Part shown: positions 39,546-49,970 of the stretch, in pieces | Position numbering within the stretch: the stretch's first letter is position 1 | Layout: every line of letters begins with the position of its first letter | Assembly: GCA_015065645.1 (NCBI GenBank) | Contig: SVPW01000001.1 | Span: forward strand, 60,593 to 124,592 | DNA length: 64,000 nt | Direction: 5' to 3' | Origin: Oscillospiraceae bacterium | Lineage (GTDB): Bacteria > Bacillota > Clostridia > Oscillospirales > Acutalibacteraceae | Position numbers and translations under genes: made by a program | Notes under the pieces: model-generated | The model's database searches: none | What the model was told of the DNA's origin: nothing | What the model saw: the letters and a program-made list of their open reading frames with translations, nothing else

Positions 39546-40031
39546 TTAAAATAATTTTCTAATTAAAATGGATGTTTCATTCTCTTCGACTTCGGATACT
39601 ACTATTATAAACATTTCGCCATTATACTCATATTCATAGCAACCGTCACCATATTCAAATTTATTGTTAAATTTGTTACAAACTGTTGAGTATTTGATTT
39701 CTGAAATAATAGTAACCGATTCCAATTCTTCATCTGATATATAATTATATATCAGTTCATTCAAATCAAGCTCTAATTCGCCGATTTTCACTACATACCT
39801 ACTACCTTTTTCTAAAAAACGTATTTCGCAAACTCCCCAATCATCGTAATTGGATTCTTCAAATTCAATGTTTTTACCGTCTGTGCCATAATAGGGTAAT
39901 CCTTTGTAATTTTTCCCGATTTCCTCACAAATATCTTGTACAGAATCAAAAACGACAATTTCAGTATCACCACAAGCAGCAAATGTTACAATCAATGTGA
40001 AAACAATTAATAAACTTAATATTTTTCTCAT
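39546..40031 (-). CDS. putative lipoprotein
   Basis: MRKILSLLIVFTLIVTFAACGD signal/lipobox. Confidence 0.7.
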   Translation of the reverse strand: MRKILSLLIVFTLIVTFAACGDTEIVVFDSVQDICEEIGKNYKGLPYYGTDGKNIEFEESNYDDWGVCEIRFLEKGSRYVVKIGELELDLNELIYNYISDEELESVTIISEIKYSTVCNKFNNKFEYGDGCYEYEYNGEMFIIVVSEVEENETSILIRKLF

Positions 40032-40105
40032 TTGTTTTCCCTCCAAAACTAAAAAGTGTGTGCAACACAAAGTCACACACACCGAAAAATGCAACCTCGT
40101 TTTGC

Positions 40106-40216
40106 TACCACACAAACTTGGACAAACTCACAGAGAACGCCAAATAAGAAGTCTGCATTTTTACCAAAATAAAAATACGACTCCGTGATATTTGTCCTTA
40201 TTAAGTTTGTGTGGTA
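40106..40216. repeat. inverted-repeat bounded intergenic segment
   Basis: taccacacaaactt (40106-40119) / aagtttgtgtggta (40203-40216), plus ggacaaa/tttgtcc inside. Confidence 0.7.
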
Positions 40217-40301
40217 AATAAATTATACCACCGTAGCAATTAAATATCAATAAAAAATAATGACTGTTTCCGTTTTTGGAAATCAGTCATTACTCATATA
40301 A

Positions 40302-41522
40302 TTATCTTATACCGTAATTTTCAATAACATAATCCATATCCTTATCTCCTCTACCCGAAAGGTTGATAAGAATTGAGCCTTGATCCATTGTTTTTGCAAG
40401 CTTCATACCATAAGCCACAGCATGGGAGCTTTCGATTGCGGGGATTATACCCTCAAGACGGGAAAGCTTGAAGAAAGCATCTATGGTTTCCTCATCATCA
40501 ATAACATCATACTTAACACGTCCCAAATCGTGCAAAAATGCGTGTTCAGGACCTGAAGACGGATAATCAAGACCCGATGCCACCGAATAAACAGGGGCAG
40601 GTTCACCGTTTTCATCCTTTAGCATAATGCTGTTAAAGCCGTGCATAATGCCCTCAGTTCCGTATTTAAGGCTTGCGGCATGATCACCAAGCTTTGGACC
40701 TTTTCCTAACGGTTCAATACCGTAAATATCAACCGGATCATTTAAAAATCCTGCAAAAAGACCTGCCGCATTCCTTCCTCCTCCAGCGCAGGCAACTATT
40801 GCATCAGGCAAATGACCTGTCATTTCGGTGAACTGGTCACGAGCTTCAATTCCAACAACGCTTTGGAAATCACGAACCATCATTGGGAAAGGATGCGGAC
40901 CCAAAACAGAACCTATGCAGTAAATTGAATGGTCATACTCCTTGCTGTAAGCATCAAAAGCGGCATCCACAGCCTCTTTAAGGGTTTTAAGACCGTGTGT
41001 TACCTCAACAACATTAGCACCCAAAATCTTCATTCTTGCAACATTTGGAGCCTGTTTCTTTATATCAACAGAGCCCATATAAATATCACACTCAAGACCA
41101 AAGTAAGCTGCAGCGGTAGCCAAAGCAACACCGTGCTGACCGGCACCTGTTTCGGCAATAATTTTTTTCTTGCCCATATATTTTGCAAGCAGTGCTTCAC
41201 CCATACAGTGATTAAGCTTATGAGCACCGGTATGGTTAAGGTCCTCACGCTTTGCATAAAGCTGAACCTTACCGCCTAATGAATCCGAAAGTCTTTCAAG
41301 ATGGGTTACGGGTGTGGGTCTACCCTGAAATTCCTTTCTTATTCTTCTAAGCTCTGCAATAAATCTTCTTGACTGGCAGATAGAATAATAAGCCTCAGTA
41401 ATCTCTGCCATAGCGGCCTTTAATTTATCATCAATATATACACCGCCGTATTTTCCGAAATACCCGTTTTTATCGGGATAATTTTTAAAATAGGTATCAA
41501 AATCAACACCATTAATAATCAT
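40302..41522 (-). CDS. trpB: tryptophan synthase beta chain
   Basis: [61 protein letters not shown]. Confidence 0.98.
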   Translation of the reverse strand: MIINGVDFDTYFKNYPDKNGYFGKYGGVYIDDKLKAAMAEITEAYYSICQSRRFIAELRRIRKEFQGRPTPVTHLERLSDSLGGKVQLYAKREDLNHTGAHKLNHCMGEALLAKYMGKKKIIAETGAGQHGVALATAAAYFGLECDIYMGSVDIKKQAPNVARMKILGANVVEVTHGLKTLKEAVDAAFDAYSKEYDHSIYCIGSVLGPHPFPMMVRDFQSVVGIEARDQFTEMTGHLPDAIVACAGGGRNAAGLFAGFLNDPVDIYGIEPLGKGPKLGDHAASLKYGTEGIMHGFNSIMLKDENGEPAPVYSVASGLDYPSSGPEHAFLHDLGRVKYDVIDDEETIDAFFKLSRLEGIIPAIESSHAVAYGMKLAKTMDQGSILINLSGRGDKDMDYVIENYGIR

Positions 41523-41630
41523 AATTTTTTCCTCCGTATAATAAATGTATTTTTTACTTGATTAAAATATTATTCAGTGGCATTACGCCATCGTTTGGTT
41601 AAAAGATACATACTAATCACCTTAAATTTT

Positions 41631-41895
41631 AAAAAGTCTCATCCCATAAAATGGGACAAGACTTTAAATATCCTGCGGTGCCACCCAAGTTGATGAAAAA
41701 ATCATCCGCTTAACCTTGTACAAGCATACAAGCCGCACTGTAACGGATGCGCCCCGTCGACTGCTACTTACACAAATGTGCTTTCGGTCGCCCTCATAAG
41801 TCCATTCACCTTTACTTCCCCTACCGTTATCCCACCACCAACGGCTCTCTTAAAGCTTTGTTAAAGGTTACTCCTCTTAATCATAGGTTTTTCTT
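41631..41895 (-). promoter_or_regulatory. T-box leader (likely Trp) upstream of trpB
   Basis: minus strand aacttgggtggcaccgcagg T-box core; terminator aagtcttgtcccattttatgggatgagacttttt; stem I with gaatggactt. Confidence 0.9.
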
Positions 41896-41927
41896 TTTTG
41901 TTATAATAACATTCTATATAAAAAATG

Positions 41928-43232
41928 TCAAGTAGTTTTTGCAAATTCCCGTTCTTTTAAGGGCTGCTTATTATTCTGCGCTTCAAGATTTTCACGGGCA
42001 TTTGCAAGCATTAATTTTATACGGTTTTCCTGATTTACCTTTGTTGCTCCGGCATCATAATCTATTGCAACAATATTCATTTCGGGATTACGGTCTTTAA
42101 GCGGTTTCATCATTCCTTTTCCGCAAATATGGTTAGGCAAGCAACCAAAAGGCTGTGTACAAATTATATTATGCACGCCCTTATCATTAAGCTCAAGCAT
42201 TTCTGCAGGAAGAAGCCAACCCTCACCCATTTTTGTTCCTATTCCCATATACTCTTCAATAAGAGAAATTGTGTGAGAAATAGGTGTTGCGGCTTCAAAT
42301 CTTCCATCATTACGCATAAGTTCAATAATTTTATTTTGTTGACTTGAAATATATTTATATGCCACCTTTGCGATTGCGTGATTAAGCCATTTCATACCGT
42401 AAAGGGTATAATCGGTAATCATTGAAACAAAGCTGTATAAAAAGAAATCTATAAGCCCCGGCATTACAACCTCAGCACCCTCATCAACTAAAAACTGCTC
42501 AAGATTGTTATTGCCAAGCGGTGAATACTTAACATATATTTCACCAACAACGCCAACCCTTATTTTAGGTGTTTTATTTACAGGAATTTCTGCAAAGCGG
42601 TCAAGCATCATTTGGCAGTTTTTCTTTACCTTCTTAAATGAAAGTCCTTCTGTTTCTAAGCCATCAGCAAGTTTTTCGGTTAGTTCTTCCGCCAAACGCT
42701 CACTGTCACCCTTATTAATTTCATAAGGCTTACATTGATTTACCAAGGTAAGCAGCATATCGCCGTAAATAATAGCATTAAAAAGCCTGCGTATAAGCGA
42801 TACCCCAAACTTTAAGCCAGGATGCTTCTCAATTCCGCTAAAACTCAATGAGATTACAGGTATATTACTAAAGCCTGCCCTTTCAAGAGCTTTTCTGAGC
42901 AAGAATATATAGTTAGAAGCTCTGCAACCACCGCCTGTTTGAAAGTAAACAAGTGCAGTTTTATTTACATCATATCTGCCGCTTTGCAAAGCAGATATAA
43001 ACTGACCTATAACCAAAATAGCGGGATAACAGGTATCGTTATGAACATATTTAAGTCCTGTTTCAATTACCTCAGGTCCTACATTATCAAGCAAATGAGC
43101 ATTATAACCACGGTTTCTCAGCACACGCTCAATAAGCTTAAAATGACGGGAAAGCATTGTGGGCATAAGGATGGTATAATCCTTTTTCATTTCCTTGGTA
43201 AACTGAATATAGGGAAGCTTCTTATCACTCAT
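41928..43232 (-). CDS. 2-hydroxyacyl-CoA dehydratase/DUF2229-like protein
   Basis: PTMLSRHFKLIERVLRNRGYNAHLLDN; NDTCYPAILVIGQF; GCRASNYIFLLRKAL. Confidence 0.8.
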   Translation of the reverse strand: MSDKKLPYIQFTKEMKKDYTILMPTMLSRHFKLIERVLRNRGYNAHLLDNVGPEVIETGLKYVHNDTCYPAILVIGQFISALQSGRYDVNKTALVYFQTGGGCRASNYIFLLRKALERAGFSNIPVISLSFSGIEKHPGLKFGVSLIRRLFNAIIYGDMLLTLVNQCKPYEINKGDSERLAEELTEKLADGLETEGLSFKKVKKNCQMMLDRFAEIPVNKTPKIRVGVVGEIYVKYSPLGNNNLEQFLVDEGAEVVMPGLIDFFLYSFVSMITDYTLYGMKWLNHAIAKVAYKYISSQQNKIIELMRNDGRFEAATPISHTISLIEEYMGIGTKMGEGWLLPAEMLELNDKGVHNIICTQPFGCLPNHICGKGMMKPLKDRNPEMNIVAIDYDAGATKVNQENRIKLMLANARENLEAQNNKQPLKEREFAKTT

Positions 43233-46162
43233 AACAATCCCTCCCTTTCATCCAAAGCACCTATAAGACTGCGAAGTCTTATCTTAACAGCACCTAAATT
43301 TGTGATTTCATCAATTTTAATCTGTGTATAATACTTGCCGTTTGATTCAAGTATCTCACGAACTTCATCGGTAGTAATAGCATCTACTCCGCATCCGAAA
43401 GAAACAAGCTGTACTAACTGTACATCCTTATTTTCCGAAGCAAAGCGTGCCGCACGGTAAAGACGGGCATGATAGGTCCACTGATTAAGTACCCTAACCC
43501 TTTGCGATTCGCTCAAATGGCAAACGCTATCCTCGCTCACAACAACAAAACCCAAAGATGTTGCAAGCTTATCTATACCATGACCTATTTCAGCATCAAT
43601 ATGATAAGGACGGCCTGCAAGTATCATTATACGCTTTGAATTTTCACGAGCAAATTTGAGCGCCCTTTCTCCCTCTTTACGCACAGCAGACATATATGAA
43701 TTATAATCATTCATTCCCTTTTTAACAGCCTGCTTTACCTCTTTATAGGTAATATCCGCAAAATGCTCTTTAAGGCAATCATACATTTCCTTAGCTAATT
43801 GACGGCTATTATTTACATTAAGATATGGGTATAAGAATTTACACTTAGAAAGCTCCTCCACATTGCCGTTAAGAAGTTCGGAATAATAAGCAACTACAGG
43901 ACAGTTATAATGGTTATCCGAAGCCTTTTCATCAATATTATAGGTGAGGCAAGGATAAAAAACAGCATCAACCCCCGATTTTATAAGGCTTGCTATATGA
44001 CCATGCATTATCTTTGCTGGATAGCAAGCGGTATCGGAAGGAATGGAGAACTGACCTTTTTCATAAAGGCGTCGGCTTGACATTCCCGAAAGCTCAACAT
44101 CAAAGCCCAAAGCATCAAAAATACCGTGCCACAGCGGCAAAAGCTCATACATACCAAGTGCCAACGGCAAGCCTATACGAATACCACGTTTACCGTTTTG
44201 ATTTTTTGGAAGATTTAAAAGATAATCACGTTTAAACGCATGCAAATTAGGCAACGGCTCAGAATCTAACTTAATTCCTGCACCCTTTTCACACTGGTTG
44301 CCCGAAATAAACTGCTTACCATCACCAAATTTGTTTACCGTTAAATGGCAATGGTTAGTACATCCCTGACAAACGGCAGAGCGTGCGGTATGTATAAAGC
44401 TTTCAAGCGCATCAGCCGATATAATACTTGACGAAACGCACTTTTTACTATAAAGAGCCGCACCGTAAGCACCCATAAGGCCTGCTATAGATGGACGAAT
44501 AACATTATATCCAAGCTCCCTTTCAAAAGCACGAAGCACGGCATCGTTATAAAATGTTCCACCCTGAACCACAATATTCTCACCCAGCTCTTTAGCACTG
44601 GAAGCACGGATAACCTTATAAATTGCATTTTTAACAACGCTTATTGAAAGACCTGCGGAAATATCTTCAACGCAAGCACCATCCTTTTGGGACTGCTTTA
44701 CCGAAGAGTTCATAAACACGGTACAACGGCTTCCCAAATTAACAGGAGCCTTTGCATTAAGACCCTTTTTAGCAAAATCTTCAATAGTATGCCCCATCGC
44801 TTTAGCAAAGGTTTCAAGGAATGAGCCACAACCCGAAGAGCAGGCTTCATTAAGCATAATGCTATCAATAGCACCATTTTTAATTTTAAAGCATTTAATA
44901 TCCTGACCGCCTATATCAAGAATAAAATCAACCTGCGGCTCAAAGTGCTTGGCAGCGGTGTAGTGGGCAATGGTTTCCACAAGGCCGTAATCTACCGAAA
45001 AGGCATGACGGATAAGCTCTTCACCGTATCCCGTTACCGCACTTCCCGAAATAACAATTTTATCCCCACAAAGCTCATATATCTTATTTAGCTGCCCACG
45101 CACTATTTCAACGGGATTTCCCTCATTAGAAGCATAAAAAGAGTAAAGAATACTGTCATCCTCAGATAAAAGCACAAGCTTTGTGGTAGTGCTTCCGCAA
45201 TCTATTCCAAGATATGCCTTTCCGATATACTCAGAAATATCGGAATTTGGAGCAGTAGCTTTTGCGTGACGATTGGTAAACTCACGATAGGATTCCTCAT
45301 CGGTAAAAAGCGGTTCAAGAAGATTTGCCGTTACAATTTTTTGACGGGAGTTTATTATGCGTTCAACAAGCTCACCCACAGCTTCGCTTTTTCCTGATTT
45401 TTCAGCATAAATAGAAGCACCGTAAGCCACAGCATATCTGCCGTATTCAGGGAAAACAGCATTTTCATCGCTTAATTTCAAGGTTTGTTTAAAGCGTTCA
45501 CGAAGACCTACACAGTAAAATAGCGGTCCACCCAAAAACAGCACCTTACCTTTTATCTTTCTTCCCTGAGCAAGACCGGCTATGGTTTGATTAACAACCG
45601 CCTGATATATACTTGCGGCAACATCAGCCTTACGGGCTCCCTGATTGAGAAGAGGTTGAATATCTGTTTTTGCAAAAACACCGCAACGGGAGGCTATTGG
45701 ATAGATACGCTCTGCATCAAGACTTAATTCATCCAATTCATCAACACTTATATTAAGTAATGTAGCCATTTGGTCAATGAACGCACCTGTGCCTCCGGCA
45801 CAGCTTCCGTTCATACGCTCATCAATACTGCCATCAAAAAAGATTATCTTTGCATCCTCACCGCCAAGCTCAATAACACAGGAGGTATCCGGCTCCTTAA
45901 CCTTTACAACCTCAGCAGTTGCAAAAACCTCCTGAACAAAGGGAAGTCCAGCCGCTTGAGCAAGACCCAAACCTGCAGAACCCGAAATTGCTGTTAAAAC
46001 CGGTTCATTGCCAACAATAGCATAAACCTCATTAAGCAGTTCAACGGTTTTTTCACGAACGCAAGAAAAATGCCGCTCATATTTTTGATAAAGTACCTCA
46101 TCCCCACGGCGCAACACCGCCTTTGCGGTAGTTGAGCCGATATCAATACCAAGTAAAAGCAT
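43229..46162 (-). CDS. acyl-CoA dehydratase activase (two BadF/BadG-type ATPase domains + DUF2229-like)
   Basis: LLGIDIGSTTAKAVL and LGIDCGSTTTKLVLL; NGSCAGGTGAFIDQMA; EACSSGCGSFLETFA. Confidence 0.9.
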   Translation of the reverse strand: MLLLGIDIGSTTAKAVLRRGDEVLYQKYERHFSCVREKTVELLNEVYAIVGNEPVLTAISGSAGLGLAQAAGLPFVQEVFATAEVVKVKEPDTSCVIELGGEDAKIIFFDGSIDERMNGSCAGGTGAFIDQMATLLNISVDELDELSLDAERIYPIASRCGVFAKTDIQPLLNQGARKADVAASIYQAVVNQTIAGLAQGRKIKGKVLFLGGPLFYCVGLRERFKQTLKLSDENAVFPEYGRYAVAYGASIYAEKSGKSEAVGELVERIINSRQKIVTANLLEPLFTDEESYREFTNRHAKATAPNSDISEYIGKAYLGIDCGSTTTKLVLLSEDDSILYSFYASNEGNPVEIVRGQLNKIYELCGDKIVISGSAVTGYGEELIRHAFSVDYGLVETIAHYTAAKHFEPQVDFILDIGGQDIKCFKIKNGAIDSIMLNEACSSGCGSFLETFAKAMGHTIEDFAKKGLNAKAPVNLGSRCTVFMNSSVKQSQKDGACVEDISAGLSISVVKNAIYKVIRASSAKELGENIVVQGGTFYNDAVLRAFERELGYNVIRPSIAGLMGAYGAALYSKKCVSSSIISADALESFIHTARSAVCQGCTNHCHLTVNKFGDGKQFISGNQCEKGAGIKLDSEPLPNLHAFKRDYLLNLPKNQNGKRGIRIGLPLALGMYELLPLWHGIFDALGFDVELSGMSSRRLYEKGQFSIPSDTACYPAKIMHGHIASLIKSGVDAVFYPCLTYNIDEKASDNHYNCPVVAYYSELLNGNVEELSKCKFLYPYLNVNNSRQLAKEMYDCLKEHFADITYKEVKQAVKKGMNDYNSYMSAVRKEGERALKFARENSKRIMILAGRPYHIDAEIGHGIDKLATSLGFVVVSEDSVCHLSESQRVRVLNQWTYHARLYRAARFASENKDVQLVQLVSFGCGVDAITTDEVREILESNGKYYTQIKIDEITNLGAVKIRLRSLIGALDEREGLL

Positions 46163-46198
46163 TTTTTACTCCTTACATAAAACTAAAAACGAAAGCAA

Positions 46199-46229
46199 GC
46201 CGTTTCCTGTCTGTTAAACAGGAAACGGC
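46199..46229 (-). terminator. terminator hairpin after decarboxylase operon
   Basis: gccgtttcctg...caggaaacggc. Confidence 0.6.
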
Positions 46230-46237
46230 CGCATTTA

Positions 46238-47653
46238 TTAAACAGAAAGATCCTCAACGATAAGCTCACGAACTGTATTCTCACCATTCTCTGTAGGAGC
46301 TACAGCATCACGAACAGCAAAGAACTTTTCGGCAACCTGCGGGAATAAAGCGTAACTCAGAACATCCTCCTCTGATTTTCCGATACCCTTTTCTCTCATT
46401 TCAAGTGCGTACTTTTTAAGTTCAGGCTCAATTTTATCGGCAGGACGACAGGTGATTATTTCATCATCGCCGATACACTTTTTGCGTACTTCCTCGTTTA
46501 CCTCACCCGGCAATTTACCGTATTCGCCGCGAAGCAACGCCTTAGATTCCTTTGGAACCATTTTATAGCGTTCTCCTGAGATAACATTCATTACAGCCTG
46601 TGTTCCTACTATTTGACTTGTAGGTGTTACAAGCGGAGGATAACCAAAATCCTTACGAACACGTGGCACTTCTGCCAAAACATCATAATACTTATCCTCT
46701 TTACCGGCCTGTTTAAGCTGAGAAATTGTATTTGAAAGCATACCACCGGGTACTTGATAAAGGAGTGTCTTAGCATCAACATTAAGCACCTTAGGATCAA
46801 GTGTACCCTCAGCCTTCATCTTATCGGCAACGGTGCGGAAGTAAGCCGCAACATCGCTTAAAGCGGTAAGATCAAGGCCTGTATCACGCTCATTACCCTG
46901 CATTGTTGCAACCAAAGCTTCAGTTGAAGGATTGGAAGTACCGTTTGCAAAGGGGGAAAGAGCACAGTCAACAATATCAACACCGGCCTGAGCTGCCATA
47001 AGATAGGTCATATCACCTGTACCGGTGGTGTTGTGGGTATGAAGATGAATCGGAACCTTTACACTCTCCTTGAGCTTCTTAACAAGTGAATAAGCATCAT
47101 AAGGGAGAAGCAGGTTTGCCATATCCTTGATACAAACAACATCTGCGCCCATTTTTTCAAGTGTTTTAGCAAGCTCAACAAAGTATTCCTCATTATGAAC
47201 GGGGCTTGAAGTATAGCTGAGTGCTACTTCACAGATACCGCCATATTTTTTACAGCTCTTTAAAGCCTGTTCAATATTGCGAACATCGTTCAAAGCATCG
47301 AAAATACGGATAACATCTATACCGTTTTCAATAGACTTCTTAACGAACATATCAACAACATCATCAGCATAGTGCTTATAACCTAAAAGGTTTTGACCAC
47401 GAAGAAGCATCTGCAACTTGGTGTTAGGCATGTGCTTCTTTATTGTGCGAAGTCTCTCCCAAGGGTCTTCATTCAAAAAGCGCATACAAGAGTCAAATGT
47501 AGCGCCACCCCAGCACTCAACCGACCAATAGCCTATTTTATCAAGCTTTTCAAGAGCAGGTATCATATCTTCGATACGCATTCTGGTAGCTGCCTGTGAC
47601 TGGTGAGCATCACGCAAAATGGTATCGGTTATAAATAACTTTTTGTTTTCCAT
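46238..47653 (-). CDS. oadA: oxaloacetate/methylmalonyl-CoA-type decarboxylase alpha (carboxyltransferase) subunit
   Basis: ITDTILRDAHQSQAATRMR; EALVATMQG. Confidence 0.92.
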   Translation of the reverse strand: MENKKLFITDTILRDAHQSQAATRMRIEDMIPALEKLDKIGYWSVECWGGATFDSCMRFLNEDPWERLRTIKKHMPNTKLQMLLRGQNLLGYKHYADDVVDMFVKKSIENGIDVIRIFDALNDVRNIEQALKSCKKYGGICEVALSYTSSPVHNEEYFVELAKTLEKMGADVVCIKDMANLLLPYDAYSLVKKLKESVKVPIHLHTHNTTGTGDMTYLMAAQAGVDIVDCALSPFANGTSNPSTEALVATMQGNERDTGLDLTALSDVAAYFRTVADKMKAEGTLDPKVLNVDAKTLLYQVPGGMLSNTISQLKQAGKEDKYYDVLAEVPRVRKDFGYPPLVTPTSQIVGTQAVMNVISGERYKMVPKESKALLRGEYGKLPGEVNEEVRKKCIGDDEIITCRPADKIEPELKKYALEMREKGIGKSEEDVLSYALFPQVAEKFFAVRDAVAPTENGENTVRELIVEDLSV

Positions 47654-47668
47654 TTAAAGTACCTCCTA

Positions 47669-48898
47669 TTAACCGAAGAGGGCAATTAGTGCACCTGCTG
47701 CAATAGCAGAGCCTATAACACCGGCAACATTCGGTCCCATAGCGTGCATAAGCAAGAAGTTTGAGGGGTTTGCCTTTTGACCAACCGACTGAGAAACACG
47801 AGCCGCCATAGGAACGGCAGAAACACCTGCAGAACCGATAAGGGGATTAATCTTATTCTTGGTGAACAGATTCATAAACTTAGCAAAAAGCACACCGCAA
47901 GCAGAAGCTACGCCGAAAGCAACTACACCAAGGGCGATAATGCTCAAGGTTTCAACCTTGAGGAATACACCTGCAGTTGCGGTAGCACCAACAGATACGC
48001 CAAGGAATATTGTAACAATATTCATAAGCTCATTCTGAGCTGTTTTGCAAAGACGCTCAGCAACACCCGACTCCTTCCAAAGGTTACCAAGCATAAGGCA
48101 ACCTACAAGCGGAGTAGCGGATGGAACAAGAAGCGCAACGAAAATAGTAACAACTATTGGGAACAAAATCTTCTCTGTCTTTGAAACAGGGCGAAGCTCC
48201 TTCATAACGATATTGCGTTCCTTCTTTGTAGTGAGAAGCTTCATAATAGGCGGCTGAATTACAGGCACAAGAGCCATATAAGAATATGCCGCAACAGCTA
48301 TTGCACCCAAAAGGTGAGGTGCAAGCTCAGATGTAACAAAGATTGCGGTAGGACCATCAGCACCACCGATAATACCTATAGAAGATGACTCAAGACCGTC
48401 AAAGCCCAAAAATCTTGCGCCAACAAAGGTTGCAAAAATACCGACCTGTGCCGCAGCACCCAAAAGAAGTGATTTTGGGTTTGCAATAAGCGGACCAAAA
48501 TCAGTCATAGCACCGATACCTACGAAAATAAGGCAGGGATAAATACAGGTTTTTACACCGATATAAAGGAAGTCCAAAAGACCGCCCTCTTTAAGAATAG
48601 CACCAAAGCTGTGATAATTTGGATTTGCTATCAACTCACCTGCTTCATTAGCTATTTCTTTTGCCATAAAGCTATCCCAAAGCCCCTGATTATAAAGACC
48701 GGCTCCCGGAAGATTTGTAAGAAGCATACCGAAAGCGATACCGATAAGAAGCAGCGGTTCAAACTTTTTAACTATTGCAAGATAAAGCAAAACAAGAGAT
48801 ACAGCAATCATAATGATATAACCGTAATTATCTACGATATTAGCACCGATTGCATAAAATCCCGTTTGCTTTAAAAAATCCATTAAACTATCTAACAT
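47669..48898 (-). CDS. oadB: sodium ion-translocating decarboxylase subunit beta
   Basis: [14 protein letters not shown]; multi-TM. Confidence 0.95.
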   Translation of the reverse strand: MLDSLMDFLKQTGFYAIGANIVDNYGYIIMIAVSLVLLYLAIVKKFEPLLLIGIAFGMLLTNLPGAGLYNQGLWDSFMAKEIANEAGELIANPNYHSFGAILKEGGLLDFLYIGVKTCIYPCLIFVGIGAMTDFGPLIANPKSLLLGAAAQVGIFATFVGARFLGFDGLESSSIGIIGGADGPTAIFVTSELAPHLLGAIAVAAYSYMALVPVIQPPIMKLLTTKKERNIVMKELRPVSKTEKILFPIVVTIFVALLVPSATPLVGCLMLGNLWKESGVAERLCKTAQNELMNIVTIFLGVSVGATATAGVFLKVETLSIIALGVVAFGVASACGVLFAKFMNLFTKNKINPLIGSAGVSAVPMAARVSQSVGQKANPSNFLLMHAMGPNVAGVIGSAIAAGALIALFG

Positions 48899-48919
48899 AA
48901 TTATTTCTCCCGTTAAAGC

Positions 48920-49300
48920 TTAACCGATAACGCAAAGAAGTGCACCGGTTTCAACAGTGGCACCCTTAGTAACACTTACAGAGCTTACAGTACCATCACA
49001 AGGAGCCATAATTTCGTTTTCCATTTTCATAGCTTCAAGGATCATAAGAACATCGCCCTTCTTAACAGAAGAACCATTAGAAACATTTACAGAAAGGATT
49101 GTGCCGGGCATTGGGCTGCTTACGGTTTCGCCACCTGCGGGAGCAGCAACAGGAGCTGCAGCGGGAGCAGCAGGTGCAGCAGGTGCAGCAGGTGCAGCTG
49201 CAACAGGAGCTGCAGGAGCAGCTTTAACGCTTGCAGGATCAATAGCCTCAAGTGTGATTTCATAAGCAGTGCCGTTTACGGTAACTTTATAACTTTTCAT
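48920..49300 (-). CDS. biotin carboxyl carrier protein
   Basis: ILEAMKMENEI biotinylation motif; Ala/Pro linker. Confidence 0.95.
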   Translation of the reverse strand: MKSYKVTVNGTAYEITLEAIDPASVKAAPAAPVAAAPAAPAAPAAPAAAPVAAPAGGETVSSPMPGTILSVNVSNGSSVKKGDVLMILEAMKMENEIMAPCDGTVSSVSVTKGATVETGALLCVIG

Positions 49301-49343
49301 ATTTATTTCTCCATTTCTTTTTATTTAAACTTTAAAACTTTAA

Positions 49344-49625
49344 TTATAGCTTTTTAAATGAAATAACTCTAAGAGCCGAAACATCGGTTCCCATTTCTTC
49401 TGCACAAACAGCCGTTACAGCCGCCAAAATTTCCTGGCGGTTTTCTATTGGTGCGGAAACAACGGCATTTGATTTCACAGCAGGTTCTGCTACTACTTCA
49501 GACTTTTTATCATTTCCTAAATTGCAAAAGAAGCTTGTCAACTTACAAATTATGATAATGCAAATAAGCCCTACAAAAACCGTTCCTATACCCATAGCCA
49601 CAGCAAACCAGTCAGACGATCCCAT
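49344..49625 (-). CDS. decarboxylase gamma-like (OadG family) small membrane subunit
   Basis: single N-term TM, location as first gene of oad operon. Confidence 0.75.
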   Translation of the reverse strand: MGSSDWFAVAMGIGTVFVGLICIIIICKLTSFFCNLGNDKKSEVVAEPAVKSNAVVSAPIENRQEILAAVTAVCAEEMGTDVSALRVISFKKL

Positions 49626-49646
49626 TACTGCACCTCCTTAGTGCTT

Positions 49647-49664
49647 TTTCGTAAATTTACGAAA
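49647..49664. promoter_or_regulatory. perfect 18-bp palindrome upstream of decarboxylase operon
   Basis: tttcgtaaatttacgaaa. Confidence 0.6.
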
Positions 49665-49916
49665 CTATACTTTTAGTGCCATATTAGGCACAAACCGAAA
49701 ACGGAATAAACGGGATGAAAACAGCGGTAAAAAAGTGATTTTTATAAGATATTTTACCATGCTTATTCCAAAAAACTCCCAAATTATCCCATTGTAATTA
49801 TGATAATCTTATTGTACCACTTTGTTAAATTTTTTTCAAGCAATTTATTAAATTATTTTTTATTTTATTTTAAGGATATAAAAATATCAAGAAATAAGCT
49901 TCAAAACACAATTATT

Positions 49917-49944
49917 AAAAGCCTTCCTCACAAGGAAGGCTTTT
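49917..49944 (-). terminator. terminator of GldG/DUF4340 operon
   Basis: aaaagccttcctcacaaggaaggctttta. Confidence 0.85.
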
Positions 49945-49970
49945 ATGCTGTTAATTTATAATGCTGAAAA

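Noticed and set aside
49150-49225. Possible CRISPR-like or tandem-repeat array
   Set aside because: Repeats are contiguous 9-bp coding units for an Ala/Pro linker; no spacers. No CRISPR array seen in the window.
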